DNA of 64,000 nt, from assembly GCF_000439085.1 (NCBI RefSeq), contig NZ_AUUA01000017.1, forward strand, positions 1-64,000. The letters are read 5' to 3'. The stretch comes from Leminorella grimontii ATCC 33999 = DSM 5078. Its GTDB lineage: Bacteria > Pseudomonadota > Gammaproteobacteria > Enterobacterales > Enterobacteriaceae. A program made the position numbers and the translations under genes. This document shows positions 1 to 9,500 of this stretch, one piece after another (positions within the stretch are counted from its first letter, which is position 1; every line of letters starts with the position of its first letter). Under the pieces are notes generated by a model that ran no database searches, was not told the DNA's origin, and saw only the letters and a program-made list of their open reading frames with translations.

Positions 1-138
1 AACGTGGGCGAGCTGAAGCTGGGGGCCGAGGGGCAGCTGAACCGCAATCTGAACCTGTGGAGCAACGTGGCGCAGCAGCTGGGCGACAAGGGCTACAGCG
101 ACACGGCGGTGACGTTGGGGGTTAAGTACCGGTTCTAA
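1..138 (+). CDS. C-terminal end of an autotransporter beta-barrel (partial)
   Basis: The window opens inside a reading frame that ends at TAA 136-138. The 45 visible residues alternate polar and hydrophobic positions (NLNLWSNVAQQLGDKGYSDT, then VTLGVKYRF) and end in a C-terminal phenylalanine. This is typical of the last strands of a type V autotransporter barrel, where terminal Phe/Trp is the BamA recognition signal. Only the barrel end is visible, so the passenger and its function are unknown. A second autotransporter begins at 62052 and a decayed leader lies at 716-1148, so the family appears to be multicopy here. Confidence 0.75.
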   Translation, partial: NVGELKLGAEGQLNRNLNLWSNVAQQLGDKGYSDTAVTLGVKYRF

Positions 139-155
139 TACGAAAGCAAGGATAT

Positions 156-187
156 GCTACGCCTCTCCTCTTTTGGAGGGGCGTAGC
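156..187 (+). terminator. Hairpin downstream of the autotransporter
   Basis: The arms GCTACGCCTCTCC and GGAGGGGCGTAGC pair over 13 positions with one G-T wobble around a TCTTTT loop, 18 nt after the stop codon. There is no clear T-run behind the stem, so it is a likely transcript-end or stability hairpin and not a textbook intrinsic terminator. Confidence 0.5.
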
Positions 188-365
188 TATAACGGAAGTA
201 GGGATGCACGGTGGATTACTGCTCTATGCGTTATTTTTTGACCCTCCGTTTGTATTAAAGGAATCTAGTTTTTCCTTGTTTTCAATATTCACGTTAGTGC
301 TTTTTTTACAACCTGTTTGAATATTTATTCAAAAGGGTTTTATATTTTCTGTTTAATATCCCTAT

Positions 366-539
366 ATGAATAATGTTATTACCAACCGTAAATACCCTAA
401 GAATTGGAATATGGCATGCCTGATGGCGCGTTTGGCCGGCGTAAGGCCGGCTCCTGTGATGGTGCTAAGTCCGCTCAATCGCTTTTGGTACATTGCCCAT
501 GGGCTGAGCATGCCGCTTTGTTACTCCAATAAAGATTAA
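366..539 (+). CDS. Possible small protein, 57 aa
   Basis: An ATG frame of 57 codons (MNNVITNRKYPKNWNMACLM...) ends at TAA 537-539 inside otherwise AT-rich intergenic DNA. Its second half is richer in G+C than its surroundings, which is the only sign of selection. There is no good Shine-Dalgarno sequence and I do not recognise the product. It could equally be leftover sequence from a lost gene. Confidence 0.15.
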   Translation: MNNVITNRKYPKNWNMACLMARLAGVRPAPVMVLSPLNRFWYIAHGLSMPLCYSNKD

Positions 540-715
540 ACCGTGATTTTCTGTTAACGAGAGGGGAAACGGTGCTGCAAATGCTCGACGTTTTGCGTGT
601 TGCGTAAATGGCTAAAACATAGAAAAATAAAAATATAATAATATCATTGTGTTACTTGTTTTTTTAAAACAAAGTTGGTTAATATTTAATCACGCTGATA
701 TCAAAATTTAGCCGG

Positions 716-850
716 GTAATGAGATCGCATACCGCCTCTATTTGTTTTTTAAACATGTGAATCTGCATTTATCTAGATTAAAAAACTATATTTTGTGATA
801 TTTGAGGCTAAGCTTCTGTTCTTATCCGTCTATTGATAGTATTCATTTGT
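716..850 (+). repeat. Autotransporter leader repeat, copy A
   Basis: This segment is collinear with 61724-61858. TAATGAGATCG lies at 717 here and at 61725 there, and ATTAAAAAACTATATTTT lies at 777 and 61785, so both pairs are spaced exactly 60 nt apart. Weaker similarity continues on either side. The other copy precedes an intact autotransporter gene, so this looks like the same control region left in front of a destroyed paralogue. Confidence 0.6.
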
Positions 851-1088
851 GCTTAGGGTAAAGGCTTATTTTTCTTAGTGGCCAGATTTGCAGTAAAAGC
901 TGAATTTATATAACGGAATATCATTAAGAATAGCGGTGGACTCATCATCTGAATAAATATGGATTACTTAAAGCCTTTCATATTTTATCAGCCAGCTGAA
1001 CGTTATCGTTTTTTAGATAAAAAAGCGGCGATCAATAATCCATTCATTCTGTTAAAGAAAATAAAAATCATTAAATGATAGGCCGCTT

Positions 1089-1148
1089 ATGAGCAACGTA
1101 TACCGCGTAGTTAGGGTTCATAGGCTGATTTCAGAGGTCCGTTGTTAA
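1089..1148 (+). pseudogene. Remnant of an autotransporter extended signal peptide
   Basis: The ATG at 1089 opens a 19-codon frame beginning MSNVYRVV, with ISEV further on, then stops. The intact autotransporter at 62052 begins MNKIYRVIW and carries TSEL at the matching point, which is the ESPR signature of long type V signal peptides. The nucleotide match and the related upstream leader (716-850) suggest an autotransporter gene of which only the first codons survive. The short length makes this an inference. Confidence 0.45.
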
Positions 1149-1474
1149 AGTGGAGCACCGAGCTCCAGCCCAAGGACCGGCGTGGCGCATAGCTGAACGT
1201 CGGAAAAAGCGCAGGTTTTGATGCTGCATTACGCTAGCCGTTTTTGGAGGAGCGTAACTGCTGTTTGTATAGGTCCGCTTTGACAGGGCGCGGCAGGAAC
1301 AAAGGGAACCGTTTTTGATGAGGGATAAGGCCCTATCAATTAAATGAACGGTCGTCGTTAAGTTTTGTGTGGATGAGTCGGTTGTTTCTTTATGCGTTGA
1401 TATTTTCTGGAAGGTAAATTTCAACGTTTTTAATAAAAAAACAATATAGGTCAGTTTATTAAGGGATTGTATTC

Positions 1475-3076
1475 ATGTCGTTAACGTTAGCAAATCGATC
1501 GCTACGATTTGTATTTATCATTATTACTATCATCATCTGTGGCTATTTCTTTTTCGCAAAAGATCTGCTGGTGACTATCGAACACTCGCCGTTGGTCAAC
1601 GCAAGCATCATTGGCGTTCAGATAATCGGCGTTCTTTATTCTCTGTTCGTGTCTCTCTCTTTGGCTTTAGCCATCAGGGACTGGCGGCGCTTCTCACAGC
1701 GCAGCATTTCAGACGAAGCGCCGGCTCGCCTACGGGGCGCGACCAAGATGTTGGAAAGCCGAGTTTCCGATCTGATTCATTCCAATAATGAAGTGAGAAA
1801 CGCGCTGCTGCAGTCTTTTAAAGAGTCGCTGATGCGTAAGGTTACCGGCGCTGAATATATCTCCGGCTTGCTCGTCGGCTTAGGGCTTTTGGGAACCTTT
1901 ATCGGGCTTATCATGACGATGGGCAGCATCAAGGCCGCGATTGGCGTTATGAGTTCCGGCGATAGCGAGATATCCGCGCTGCTCGACGGACTGGCCGCGC
2001 CGCTGGGGGGCATGTCCGCCGCGTTTACCGCCTCTTTACTGGGTCTGCTTGGCTCTCTGGTTATGGGACTTATCGCCCATATGTTGAGCACCGCCTCCGA
2101 TCACCTCTATTCCGACGTTGACGGCTGGGTTCACACCCATCTGGCCAATACCGAACCGGCCTATTCAAGCGGTGAGTGTGCGCTGACTGACGGGCGCGTC
2201 GGCATTGCCAGCCAGGGCGTGCCGACCGGGATCGGCCAGAACTATGAGATCGAGCGCCTGCTGCGGGCCATTTTGAAGTTTACCGAGGTTCAGCAGGCCC
2301 AGCAGCATGAAAGCGTGAGCTATCTGAACAAGCTTCTTCATAGCCAGGAAAAGCTATTTGAAAGCCAGCAGACGATCGCTGAGAGCCAGCGTCGCGCGTT
2401 AGAAAGCCTGGAAAACAACCATCAACAGACGATGAATGCCGTTGACGCCCATAATCTGCGCGTTATCGAGCTTTTGCAGGGCGCGGTTAACCAGCAGCAG
2501 GGCATTGTGACCGCGCTGCAAAGCACCAATCAGCGGCTGTCTGCGAACGGCGAACTTCTGGAACAGTCCCTCATCGTTCAGGAACGCGGGACCGACGGAT
2601 TGAAGAACGTTCACTATGAGCTCAGCGAGCTGAACCAATGCGCCGGCAAACAGAGTGAAAAACTGAGCGAACAGAACGCGACGCTTGATGAAATCAATCA
2701 CGCCATGGGGCATATGCGCCAGGTTTTGGTTGAGCAGTCCGGTCATCTTAACGCTAACCGAATTCAGGTCAGCGGCACCTTTGAACAGGTGGCGGACAGC
2801 TTGAAGGGGCTGCATGTGGAAATGCAGGGCGGACGTCAACAGTTGCTGACCCTTGAGTCCGTTTTGCGCGCCGGAAGCGGCGACGCCGAGAGTATCGTTC
2901 AGGCGGTCAGATCTCAAAACGGGGCGCTGCTTGAATGCGTAAGCCAGATAACGGAAGCCGGAGTTTCCGTTTCTTCCGCCAGCCGTGCCCTGATTGAAGA
3001 GTGCCGCAAAGCGCTGCACGCAGAGAAGGCTGAGACGGCGCATGCCAAGCCATTACACGTCGATGAGCCGGCTTGA
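1475..3076 (+). CDS. MotA/TolQ/ExbB-like protein of a type I secretion system (SiiB-like), 533 aa
   Basis: This is probably the larger subunit of an inner-membrane proton channel. Four hydrophobic segments are visible at about residues 12-28, 44-67, 128-150 and 178-204. The last two carry the GLLGTFIGLIM and AAFTASLLGLLGS patterns of the MotA/TolQ/ExbB family. From about residue 260 to the end the chain is Gln/Glu-rich and predicted helical, a long cytoplasmic or coiled-coil extension. It is the first gene of the secretion operon. In Salmonella SPI-4 the analogous SiiB works with SiiA to energise or control export of the giant adhesin SiiE. The family call rests on topology, motif and context, so SiiB-like is an analogy. 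Confidence 0.8.
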   Translation: MSLTLANRSLRFVFIIITIIICGYFFFAKDLLVTIEHSPLVNASIIGVQIIGVLYSLFVSLSLALAIRDWRRFSQRSISDEAPARLRGATKMLESRVSDLIHSNNEVRNALLQSFKESLMRKVTGAEYISGLLVGLGLLGTFIGLIMTMGSIKAAIGVMSSGDSEISALLDGLAAPLGGMSAAFTASLLGLLGSLVMGLIAHMLSTASDHLYSDVDGWVHTHLANTEPAYSSGECALTDGRVGIASQGVPTGIGQNYEIERLLRAILKFTEVQQAQQHESVSYLNKLLHSQEKLFESQQTIAESQRRALESLENNHQQTMNAVDAHNLRVIELLQGAVNQQQGIVTALQSTNQRLSANGELLEQSLIVQERGTDGLKNVHYELSELNQCAGKQSEKLSEQNATLDEINHAMGHMRQVLVEQSGHLNANRIQVSGTFEQVADSLKGLHVEMQGGRQQLLTLESVLRAGSGDAESIVQAVRSQNGALLECVSQITEAGVSVSSASRALIEECRKALHAEKAETAHAKPLHVDEPA

Positions 3077-3133
3077 GGCTCGCGCATTGGTTATTGAACG
3101 CAGATTTTTGAATAAAAAGAAATAAGTAAAAAA

Positions 3134-4612
3134 ATGAAAATAAAAAAAGGGATGCTCGTTAGCACCGCGCTTTGCGCGCTGTGGTTAACGGGGTGCAGTT
3201 CCAACGTGGATGAAACGCAAACGCAGGCGACGCCAGCTTTAAACCAAAAGGATGAAGACAGCGCGCCCCGGACGATGAGCGAGGGAGAGGCCATAGGCCT
3301 CTCTTCTTCCGCAACTATAGGTAAGAAAAGCGAAGATAAACGTTCGCAAATCGCACCGAGCGCTTCGGCGTCCGTCGGCGCGTCGACAACCTATTCTTTG
3401 CAGGCCGCGCTCAACAGGGCGCACGAATACTCTTTAAGAACGGTCATCAGCATGGCCAGGGTGGATGAAGCGGAGCAGCGGATTGATGAAGCGAAGGCCG
3501 GTTATTACCCCAAGCTGCAGGCGATGGTAAAGACAGCGGACTGGATTTCTGACCGCAGTTCTCAGGTGTCGCGCTCTTACGACGAATACTCCCAAATGCA
3601 GCTAACGCTGCAGTATAACCTGATGGACTTTGGGCGGACCCGCCATGCCGTCGGCAGCGCTGAGAACGTTCACCGCTCGGCGACGCTGGGCGCTGAGAAT
3701 GAAATTAACTCGGTCTCTTTTGACGCCGCCAAGGCGTACCTCGACGTGCGCCGCTATACCCTGCTTCAGGCTGCGGCGAAAGATTACGTTAAGGTGACGT
3801 CCGATCTGGTCAATACCCTGACCGCTCGGGTCGCCGGCGGTGGTTCCCCCGAGTCGGAGTTGATCCGCGGCAAGTTGGCGTTGACGAATGCAGAAAACCG
3901 GCAAAAAACGATAGACCTTCAGCTGGCTAAAGCAAAGCAGAAGCTGCGCAGCCTGCTGGGGATCGACGTTGCGGTTGAAATGGCCGAACTGGCGGATATT
4001 CCCGGCGGTACGAACTTTGACGCAATGGTCGCCAGTATTCTGCAACAAAACCCGGGCATCAAGGCAAAGCTGGCCGAGCTCGACAGCGCCAAAGAGGACG
4101 TCTCTGTCGCTCAGGCTGCTCGCTATCCCAGCGTGGACGTTGTTGGCGCCTATAAGCGGCCTTTCCAGCGCCCGGACGGCCTGGACAATAACTACCTCGG
4201 CGGGAACGTCGCGCTTCAGGTCAGCGTGCCGGTTCTGGACGGCGGAATTAACTCGTCCCGCATTGGCCAGGCGATGGCTCGACTGCGGGTTGCTGAGGCA
4301 AGCTATGGTCAGCTTCAGCGCGACGTCAACGAAATGGCGTTCAACCTCTCTAACGACGCCGTCAACGCCAGAGAGCTTTGGAAGATCCAAGGGCAGGCGA
4401 AGCTGGATGCCGGACGGACGAAGTCGCTCTATCTGGAGGAGTTTCGACTGGGGAACCGCAGCCTGAACGATCTTATCAGCGTACAGACGGACTTCTTCAA
4501 CGCAAGCGTAGGGCGGGTCTCGTCTCAGTATGACTATTATCTCTCCGTTATGGGGCTCTACATGCTGCTGGGACAGGTCAACAGCGGCATTCAGACGCTT
4601 AACCTGCGCTAA
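3134..4612 (+). CDS. TolC-family outer-membrane factor, predicted lipoprotein (SiiC-like), 492 aa
   Basis: This is the outer-membrane channel of the type I secretion system. A short signal ends in the lipobox LTGC, giving a lipidated Cys at residue 21, so the mature protein is probably acylated. E. coli TolC is not a lipoprotein, though RND outer-membrane factors of the OprM/NodT type are. A low-complexity linker to about residue 85 precedes two outer-membrane efflux repeats rich in long helices (for example VDEAEQRIDEAKAGYYPKLQ). The ribosome-binding site is weak (AAGAAATAAG). It lies 57 nt after the MotA-like gene and 12 nt before the MotB-like gene, which implies co-transcription. Confidence 0.88.
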   Translation: MKIKKGMLVSTALCALWLTGCSSNVDETQTQATPALNQKDEDSAPRTMSEGEAIGLSSSATIGKKSEDKRSQIAPSASASVGASTTYSLQAALNRAHEYSLRTVISMARVDEAEQRIDEAKAGYYPKLQAMVKTADWISDRSSQVSRSYDEYSQMQLTLQYNLMDFGRTRHAVGSAENVHRSATLGAENEINSVSFDAAKAYLDVRRYTLLQAAAKDYVKVTSDLVNTLTARVAGGGSPESELIRGKLALTNAENRQKTIDLQLAKAKQKLRSLLGIDVAVEMAELADIPGGTNFDAMVASILQQNPGIKAKLAELDSAKEDVSVAQAARYPSVDVVGAYKRPFQRPDGLDNNYLGGNVALQVSVPVLDGGINSSRIGQAMARLRVAEASYGQLQRDVNEMAFNLSNDAVNARELWKIQGQAKLDAGRTKSLYLEEFRLGNRSLNDLISVQTDFFNASVGRVSSQYDYYLSVMGLYMLLGQVNSGIQTLNLR

Positions 4613-4624
4613 GAGGAACGGGCT

Positions 4625-5218
4625 ATGAAATCAAATGGACACTTTTGGCCTGCGTATGTAGATATGATGACCGTGCTTTTGCTGGTTTATCTTCTTATCT
4701 CCATGATCTTCCAGGTCTTGCTTATCGTTGCTCAGCAAAACGTGGGCGTGAAACTTAGCCAGCAGCGGCAGGTAGAGATCCGTGCGGTCGGTCAGGATCC
4801 GCTGGCGAATGAGCTGCGCCTGGCGCTGGATACCAATCAAAACTACCTCGGAACGAAAAATCAGCAGGAGCTGGTGAAGTGGCTAGAGGCGCACCGCGAC
4901 GGCATCAGTAAAAACGGCGCCGTTATTTACGCGGCGGTGCAAAACGATACTCAGGTAGGCGTTAACCTGACGGTGCAGTACGACCGCAGTCTGGAAGTGC
5001 TGAGGATTATGCAGCAGCACGACATTCCAACCGCGCGGGTCACGATCAATAACTCTTCGGTCAACGTTGCCAAGGACGAGTTCGTGGCGATTTACGTCAA
5101 GAACCCCAGCATTTCTGCCGGGAAAGTCGACAATAGCGTTGGAAATGAGGATCTGAACGACGCTCAGATCCCCAGTCATTCCGTAAACAGCGCGCCCGCT
5201 GCGGCGGGAGGGCAATAA
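4625..5218 (+). CDS. MotB-like proton-channel subunit (SiiA-like), 197 aa
   Basis: This is a small inner-membrane protein with one N-terminal transmembrane segment (about residues 10-37) and a periplasmic domain. An aspartate stands at residue 13 in WPAYVDMMTVLLLVYLL, matching the proton-binding Asp at the start of the MotB/ExbD/TolR helix. As I recall, Salmonella SiiA has its essential aspartate at position 13 too. The C-terminus is Ala/Ser-rich. In SPI-4 siiA is first and next to siiB; here it lies between the outer-membrane factor and the adaptor. The stop overlaps the next start (TAATG). Confidence 0.8.
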   Translation: MKSNGHFWPAYVDMMTVLLLVYLLISMIFQVLLIVAQQNVGVKLSQQRQVEIRAVGQDPLANELRLALDTNQNYLGTKNQQELVKWLEAHRDGISKNGAVIYAAVQNDTQVGVNLTVQYDRSLEVLRIMQQHDIPTARVTINNSSVNVAKDEFVAIYVKNPSISAGKVDNSVGNEDLNDAQIPSHSVNSAPAAAGGQ

Positions 5219-6492
5219 TGTTGAGCGGGCTGAAGCACGTCCGCTCGCTGAGCAGGTGGTTCCCGCAGGGAATTGCGGGCTACACTCTGCTGGCGTTTTT
5301 TTTGTTTATCGTTTGGGCCTGCTGCTTTGAGCTTGACGTACTGGTGAAGGGCAGCGGCGTTATTCGCGTTGAGAGCCGCAACCTGCTGTTACAGCATCCG
5401 GAGGGCGGCGTTGTGAGCCAGCTGCTGGTACACGAAGGCGAAACGGTAAAACAGGGACAGCTCATCGCGATTATCGACAACAGCCTGGTGAGCGAAGACT
5501 TTGCCAAAAGCGAGGTTGAGCGCCAGGCCTTGCTTATTCGCGAGCGGCGTCTACAGCAGGAGTTGGCGGGTGAGGCGTTTAACCCCGAGCCTACCGGCAA
5601 CGCTGAAACGGACAAAATCGCCGACAGCGAATATCGGCTTTATCTGTCTCGTCAAACCGCGCTGCGCGAGCAGCAGCAGGTTAACCGTGCGCAGGTTGAG
5701 CAGCGAAAGGCCCAGTTGGTTGAGCTCTCCACCAAAGTCGACGATCTAACCAAACAGCTGTCGCTGTCGCAAAGCCAGGTCAATCTTTACAGCGCTATGG
5801 TCGCGAAGGGCGCTGCCGCAGAGGCGGTGCTTTTGCAAAAACGAGCCGATTTACAGCAGGTTCAAACCTCCCTTAACGAGGCGAGGCTCCGGCTGCCCAA
5901 AGTACAAAGCGAGCTGGATGAATATCAGGCACGTACCAATCAGGCTCTGGCGGACTTTATGTCAGAGACGCAAAAGCAGTTGAGCCAAACCAAAGTGGAC
6001 CTGAGCCGGGTCGACGTACAAAACAGCGCAAGCGTTGGGCGTAAGGCCAATGCGCGCATCATTAGCCCGGTTGACGGGGTAGTGCAAAAGCTGTTTGTCG
6101 CCCACAGCGGCGCGGTGATTAAGTCCGGCGGAGAGGTTATCGAAATTTCGCCGACCAGAGTGCCGCTGATTGCGGAAGTCAAAGTGCGTCCGGAAGACCG
6201 TGACCGCATTTGGGAAAAGATGCCTGCCCGCCTGCATATTAGCGCCTTTAGCTCATCGTATGCCGATACGCTGGACGGCAAGATTACGGTCATCAGCGCC
6301 GACGCCGTCAGCGACGAGCAAAACGGGCGCTACTACCTGGTCAGCATTGAGGTGCCGGAAGGCCAGTACGAGAAAGCGATATACCCCGGCATGGGGGTGG
6401 ACGCCTATCTGCTGACGGGAAAGAGAACGCCGCTGGAGTATTTCTTTAAACCCTTATTAAACAACGCCAAATTAGCGCTTTCAGAACCGTAG
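5218..6492 (+). CDS. HlyD-family membrane fusion protein (SiiD-like), 424 aa
   Basis: This is the periplasmic adaptor joining the inner-membrane exporter to the outer-membrane factor. A single transmembrane helix lies at about residues 19-37. A lipoyl/barrel-sandwich half follows (HPEGGVVSQLLVHEGETVKQ), then a long coiled-coil hairpin rich in Gln/Glu (about 95-285), the second lipoyl half (ARIISPVDGVVQKLFV) and a beta-barrel end with the HlyD-type IYPGMGVDAYLLTGKRTPLEY motif. It starts inside the stop of the MotB-like gene, so the two are translationally coupled. Confidence 0.92.
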   Translation: MLSGLKHVRSLSRWFPQGIAGYTLLAFFLFIVWACCFELDVLVKGSGVIRVESRNLLLQHPEGGVVSQLLVHEGETVKQGQLIAIIDNSLVSEDFAKSEVERQALLIRERRLQQELAGEAFNPEPTGNAETDKIADSEYRLYLSRQTALREQQQVNRAQVEQRKAQLVELSTKVDDLTKQLSLSQSQVNLYSAMVAKGAAAEAVLLQKRADLQQVQTSLNEARLRLPKVQSELDEYQARTNQALADFMSETQKQLSQTKVDLSRVDVQNSASVGRKANARIISPVDGVVQKLFVAHSGAVIKSGGEVIEISPTRVPLIAEVKVRPEDRDRIWEKMPARLHISAFSSSYADTLDGKITVISADAVSDEQNGRYYLVSIEVPEGQYEKAIYPGMGVDAYLLTGKRTPLEYFFKPLLNNAKLALSEP

Positions 6493-6526
6493 CGGAATAC
6501 GGTAGACAGGATAAAAGGAACAAAAC

Positions 6527-9500
6527 GTGTCGAACGAACTTCCATTACCGGCGTCGCCGGCGGTATCGGTCATTCCGGTAACCTATGCGGATAACCACAT
6601 TCCGCTCAACTATGAACAGGTTCAGCTGTTAATCAGCGGGTCAGATCTGGTCGTCCAAAGCGACGATGGCAAGCGGCTGATTCTGCCGCTCGGCGCTAAG
6701 CTTGCTTCGCTCAACAATAACCTCTATACGCTGAGCTTCGCCGATGGAAAGGTGATTAACTCCGACGATCTGCTGCAGGTCGCGAAAGTGGATTTCGACT
6801 CTCCGGGGATGAACCGAGCCGGTAAAGAGGTGAAGGCCAAGCCAGTGGCAGAGAGTTTGCCAGAGAACGTGGTGATTAAAGAAGTGATCAATCAGGTCAT
6901 CATCGAAGAGGACCTCGGCGGTGAAGTGGACGACGAGAGCGAAGGGACGTCTGCGACGGCGGTTATCTCGGCTGACAGCATAGAGCCGCTGCCGAAGAAG
7001 CCCTTGGTCGAATCGCTTTTAGTGAAGTCCTCATCGTCGGGAACGGCGCCCGAAACGCCCGGCCCTGGAGACTATTCTGGCGCTTCCGAACAGCCTTCAA
7101 ATCCCGTTACGCCCTCGGACTCTTCAGGGAACGATGTGACAGTGATGCCGATGTCGCTGCTGCAAACGTCTGGCATCGCCGATGAGGCCAGACGCGTGTG
7201 GACGGGCGGAACCGGGAACGCTGCAGCGGCCAGCTCCAGCGACTGGAGCGTTCAGTATGCGGCGACAAATATCGATCTGTCGTCTCAGACGCAAGGGTGG
7301 ACCGTGCAGGTGAACAATCAGCAGGTTATCCCCGAAGGCTACGTTGGACGCGTATTGAGATTGGATAGCGGTGCGGGAGACATTACCGTCAGCGGCCTGC
7401 CCGGCGGCTATCGGTTGATTACGGCCGACAGCTCGGAAGGCCGGCTGTATCAGCTACAGCCTAATGAAATGCTGCTTATTTATCCTGAAGGGCACAAGGC
7501 GTCGTTTGAACTTACCTTTACCTATACCTCCACCGGCGGCGTGCGGACCAGCGAAAGCGCCAAGTTCGTCATTGTCGATAACCCCAGCACCAATATTGAT
7601 AACGAAGGCCGCTTCCAGCTGTCGAGCGAAATGAACGAAGTGAACGTCATCGGCGGGGCCGGAGACGATCGCATCATTGCCGGTTCCCAGCGTGGAACCT
7701 ATGACGGCGGCGCAGGGCATAATATCGTTGACTATTCGCAGGCGACGCGTGCGCTGAACGTCAACCTGTCTGAGGGGGCGTCTTCACTTCAGGGCAGCGA
7801 CAAAAAGCTGCACGGCCTGGTAAATATTCAGGAAGTGATTGGTTCTGACTATGACGACGTGCTTATCGGCGACGCGAACGACAACGTGCTGCGCGGCGGT
7901 GCGGGCGACGATCGCCTCAGCGGCGGAGGCGGCAACAATACCCTTGACGGCGGCAGCGGCGTGAATACGGTTTCCTACGCGGACGCCCGCGGTGGCGTTT
8001 CGGTCGATTTGAGCGCAAACGCGGCGAGCGACAACGGCCTCGGCGGGCAAGATACCCTACTCAATATTCAAAACATTATCGGCAGCGCTCATGACGACGT
8101 CTTGATTGGCGACGGCGCGGACAACCACATTCAGGGCGGTGGAGGCGACGACGTTTTGATGGGCCTGGGCGGCAACAACGTGCTTGACGGTGGGGCCGGT
8201 ACGAATACGGTCAGCTATGAAAGAGGCGCCAACGGCGTTCGGGTCGACTTCTCTACCGGGAGCGCGACTAACGGTTACGGCGGAACGGATACGCTTATCA
8301 ACATTCAGCAGGCGATAGGCTCCGCGTTTGACGATGAGATGATAACCGGACGCGGCTCTTACTATCTCCGCGCCGGAAACGGCAACGACGTTCTGATTGT
8401 CAACGGCGACACCGCCAGCCGCGCGATCCTTGACGGCGGCGCGGGTGACGACCTGTTTATCGCCGGTTACGGCGTTAACAAATTCATCGGCGGTGGCGGT
8501 TTCGATACGGTTGACTACAGCCGCGCGCTTAGCGGAATTGACGTTAATCTCCAAACCGGTCAGGTGTACAACAACGGCTTTGGCGATATGGACACGTTGG
8601 AAGGCATTTCCGCCATCGTCGGCACGCGGTTTGCCGATCGCTTTACTCTGGGCAACGGCGACAGCACGATTAATGCGGGCGATGGCGATGACGAGATTAT
8701 CGCCGGCTCCGGGAACCATCGCATTGACGGCGGTTCGGGGACCAATACCGTCGACTACAGTCAGGCGCTGTCCGCTATCAACGTCGATTTGGTTAGCGGC
8801 GCGGTGACGAGTAACGGCTTTGGCGGTCAAGACACCTTGACCAACGTTCAGCGGATCCTGGGATCGTCATTTGACGATGAAATTGCCGGTGGGAACGGCG
8901 ACGACGTGATTTATGGCAACGCTGGCAATGACGTTATCTATGGCTCTTTGGGTAGCGACCTGCTGTACGGCGGCGCCGGAAATAATCGGCTGGACTATAG
9001 CCGCGTGAGCGGAGGCGTCACGGTAGACGTTATCAACGGGCGCACGACAAAATCCAACGGCGACATCGATATCTTCTCCGGATTCACTCAGTTTACCGGA
9101 ACCTCCGGCAACGACGTCTTTATCTCGCCCAAAGCAGCGTTGACGATTAACGGCGGCGCGGGCATGGATACGGTGGACTACAGCCAGCTTAGCGTCAGGA
9201 TAACCGTTGATTTACGATCGGGGAAAGCGACGAAGTATGACGCAAGTAACGCCAGCTTCCTCGATCAGTCGCTGATTTCAATTGAAAAAATCATTTTCCC
9301 GCAGGGCGTTTCCAGCGCGGGCAGCGTTGGCTATACCAGCACCTCGGGAAGCACCTGGTTTGTCGGCGGCAACGGCAACGATACGTTCTACGTGATGGGC
9401 GGCAGTAATACCATTACGGGCGGCGGCGGCTGGGACTGGGTCTCGTATTCCTCAGCACGTTCCGGCGTTACCGTCAGGGTTGACGCGAACCATAACGGTA

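Larger units (their letters stand above)
540..1474. other. AT-rich intergenic region before the secretion operon
   Basis: No convincing intact gene is seen in these 935 nt. The part from 716 to 1148 is related to the leader of the autotransporter at 62052 (separate entries). The last stretch before 1475 should carry the promoter of the type I secretion operon, but I cannot place a reliable -35/-10 pair. The start codon at 1475 is preceded by an AAGGGA Shine-Dalgarno-like sequence. Confidence 0.5.

Noticed and set aside
1131..1424. 97-codon minus-strand frame in the leader region
   Set aside because: It overlaps the autotransporter remnant, lacks a ribosome-binding site and its translation shows no domain or family pattern.
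2399..3043. 214-codon minus-strand frame opposite the MotA-like gene
   Set aside because: It is antisense to a well-supported gene and has no recognisable product.
8057..8830. 257-codon minus-strand frame inside RTX gene 1
   Set aside because: It arises from the high-GC repeat codons read in reverse; its Val/Ala-rich translation matches no family pattern.
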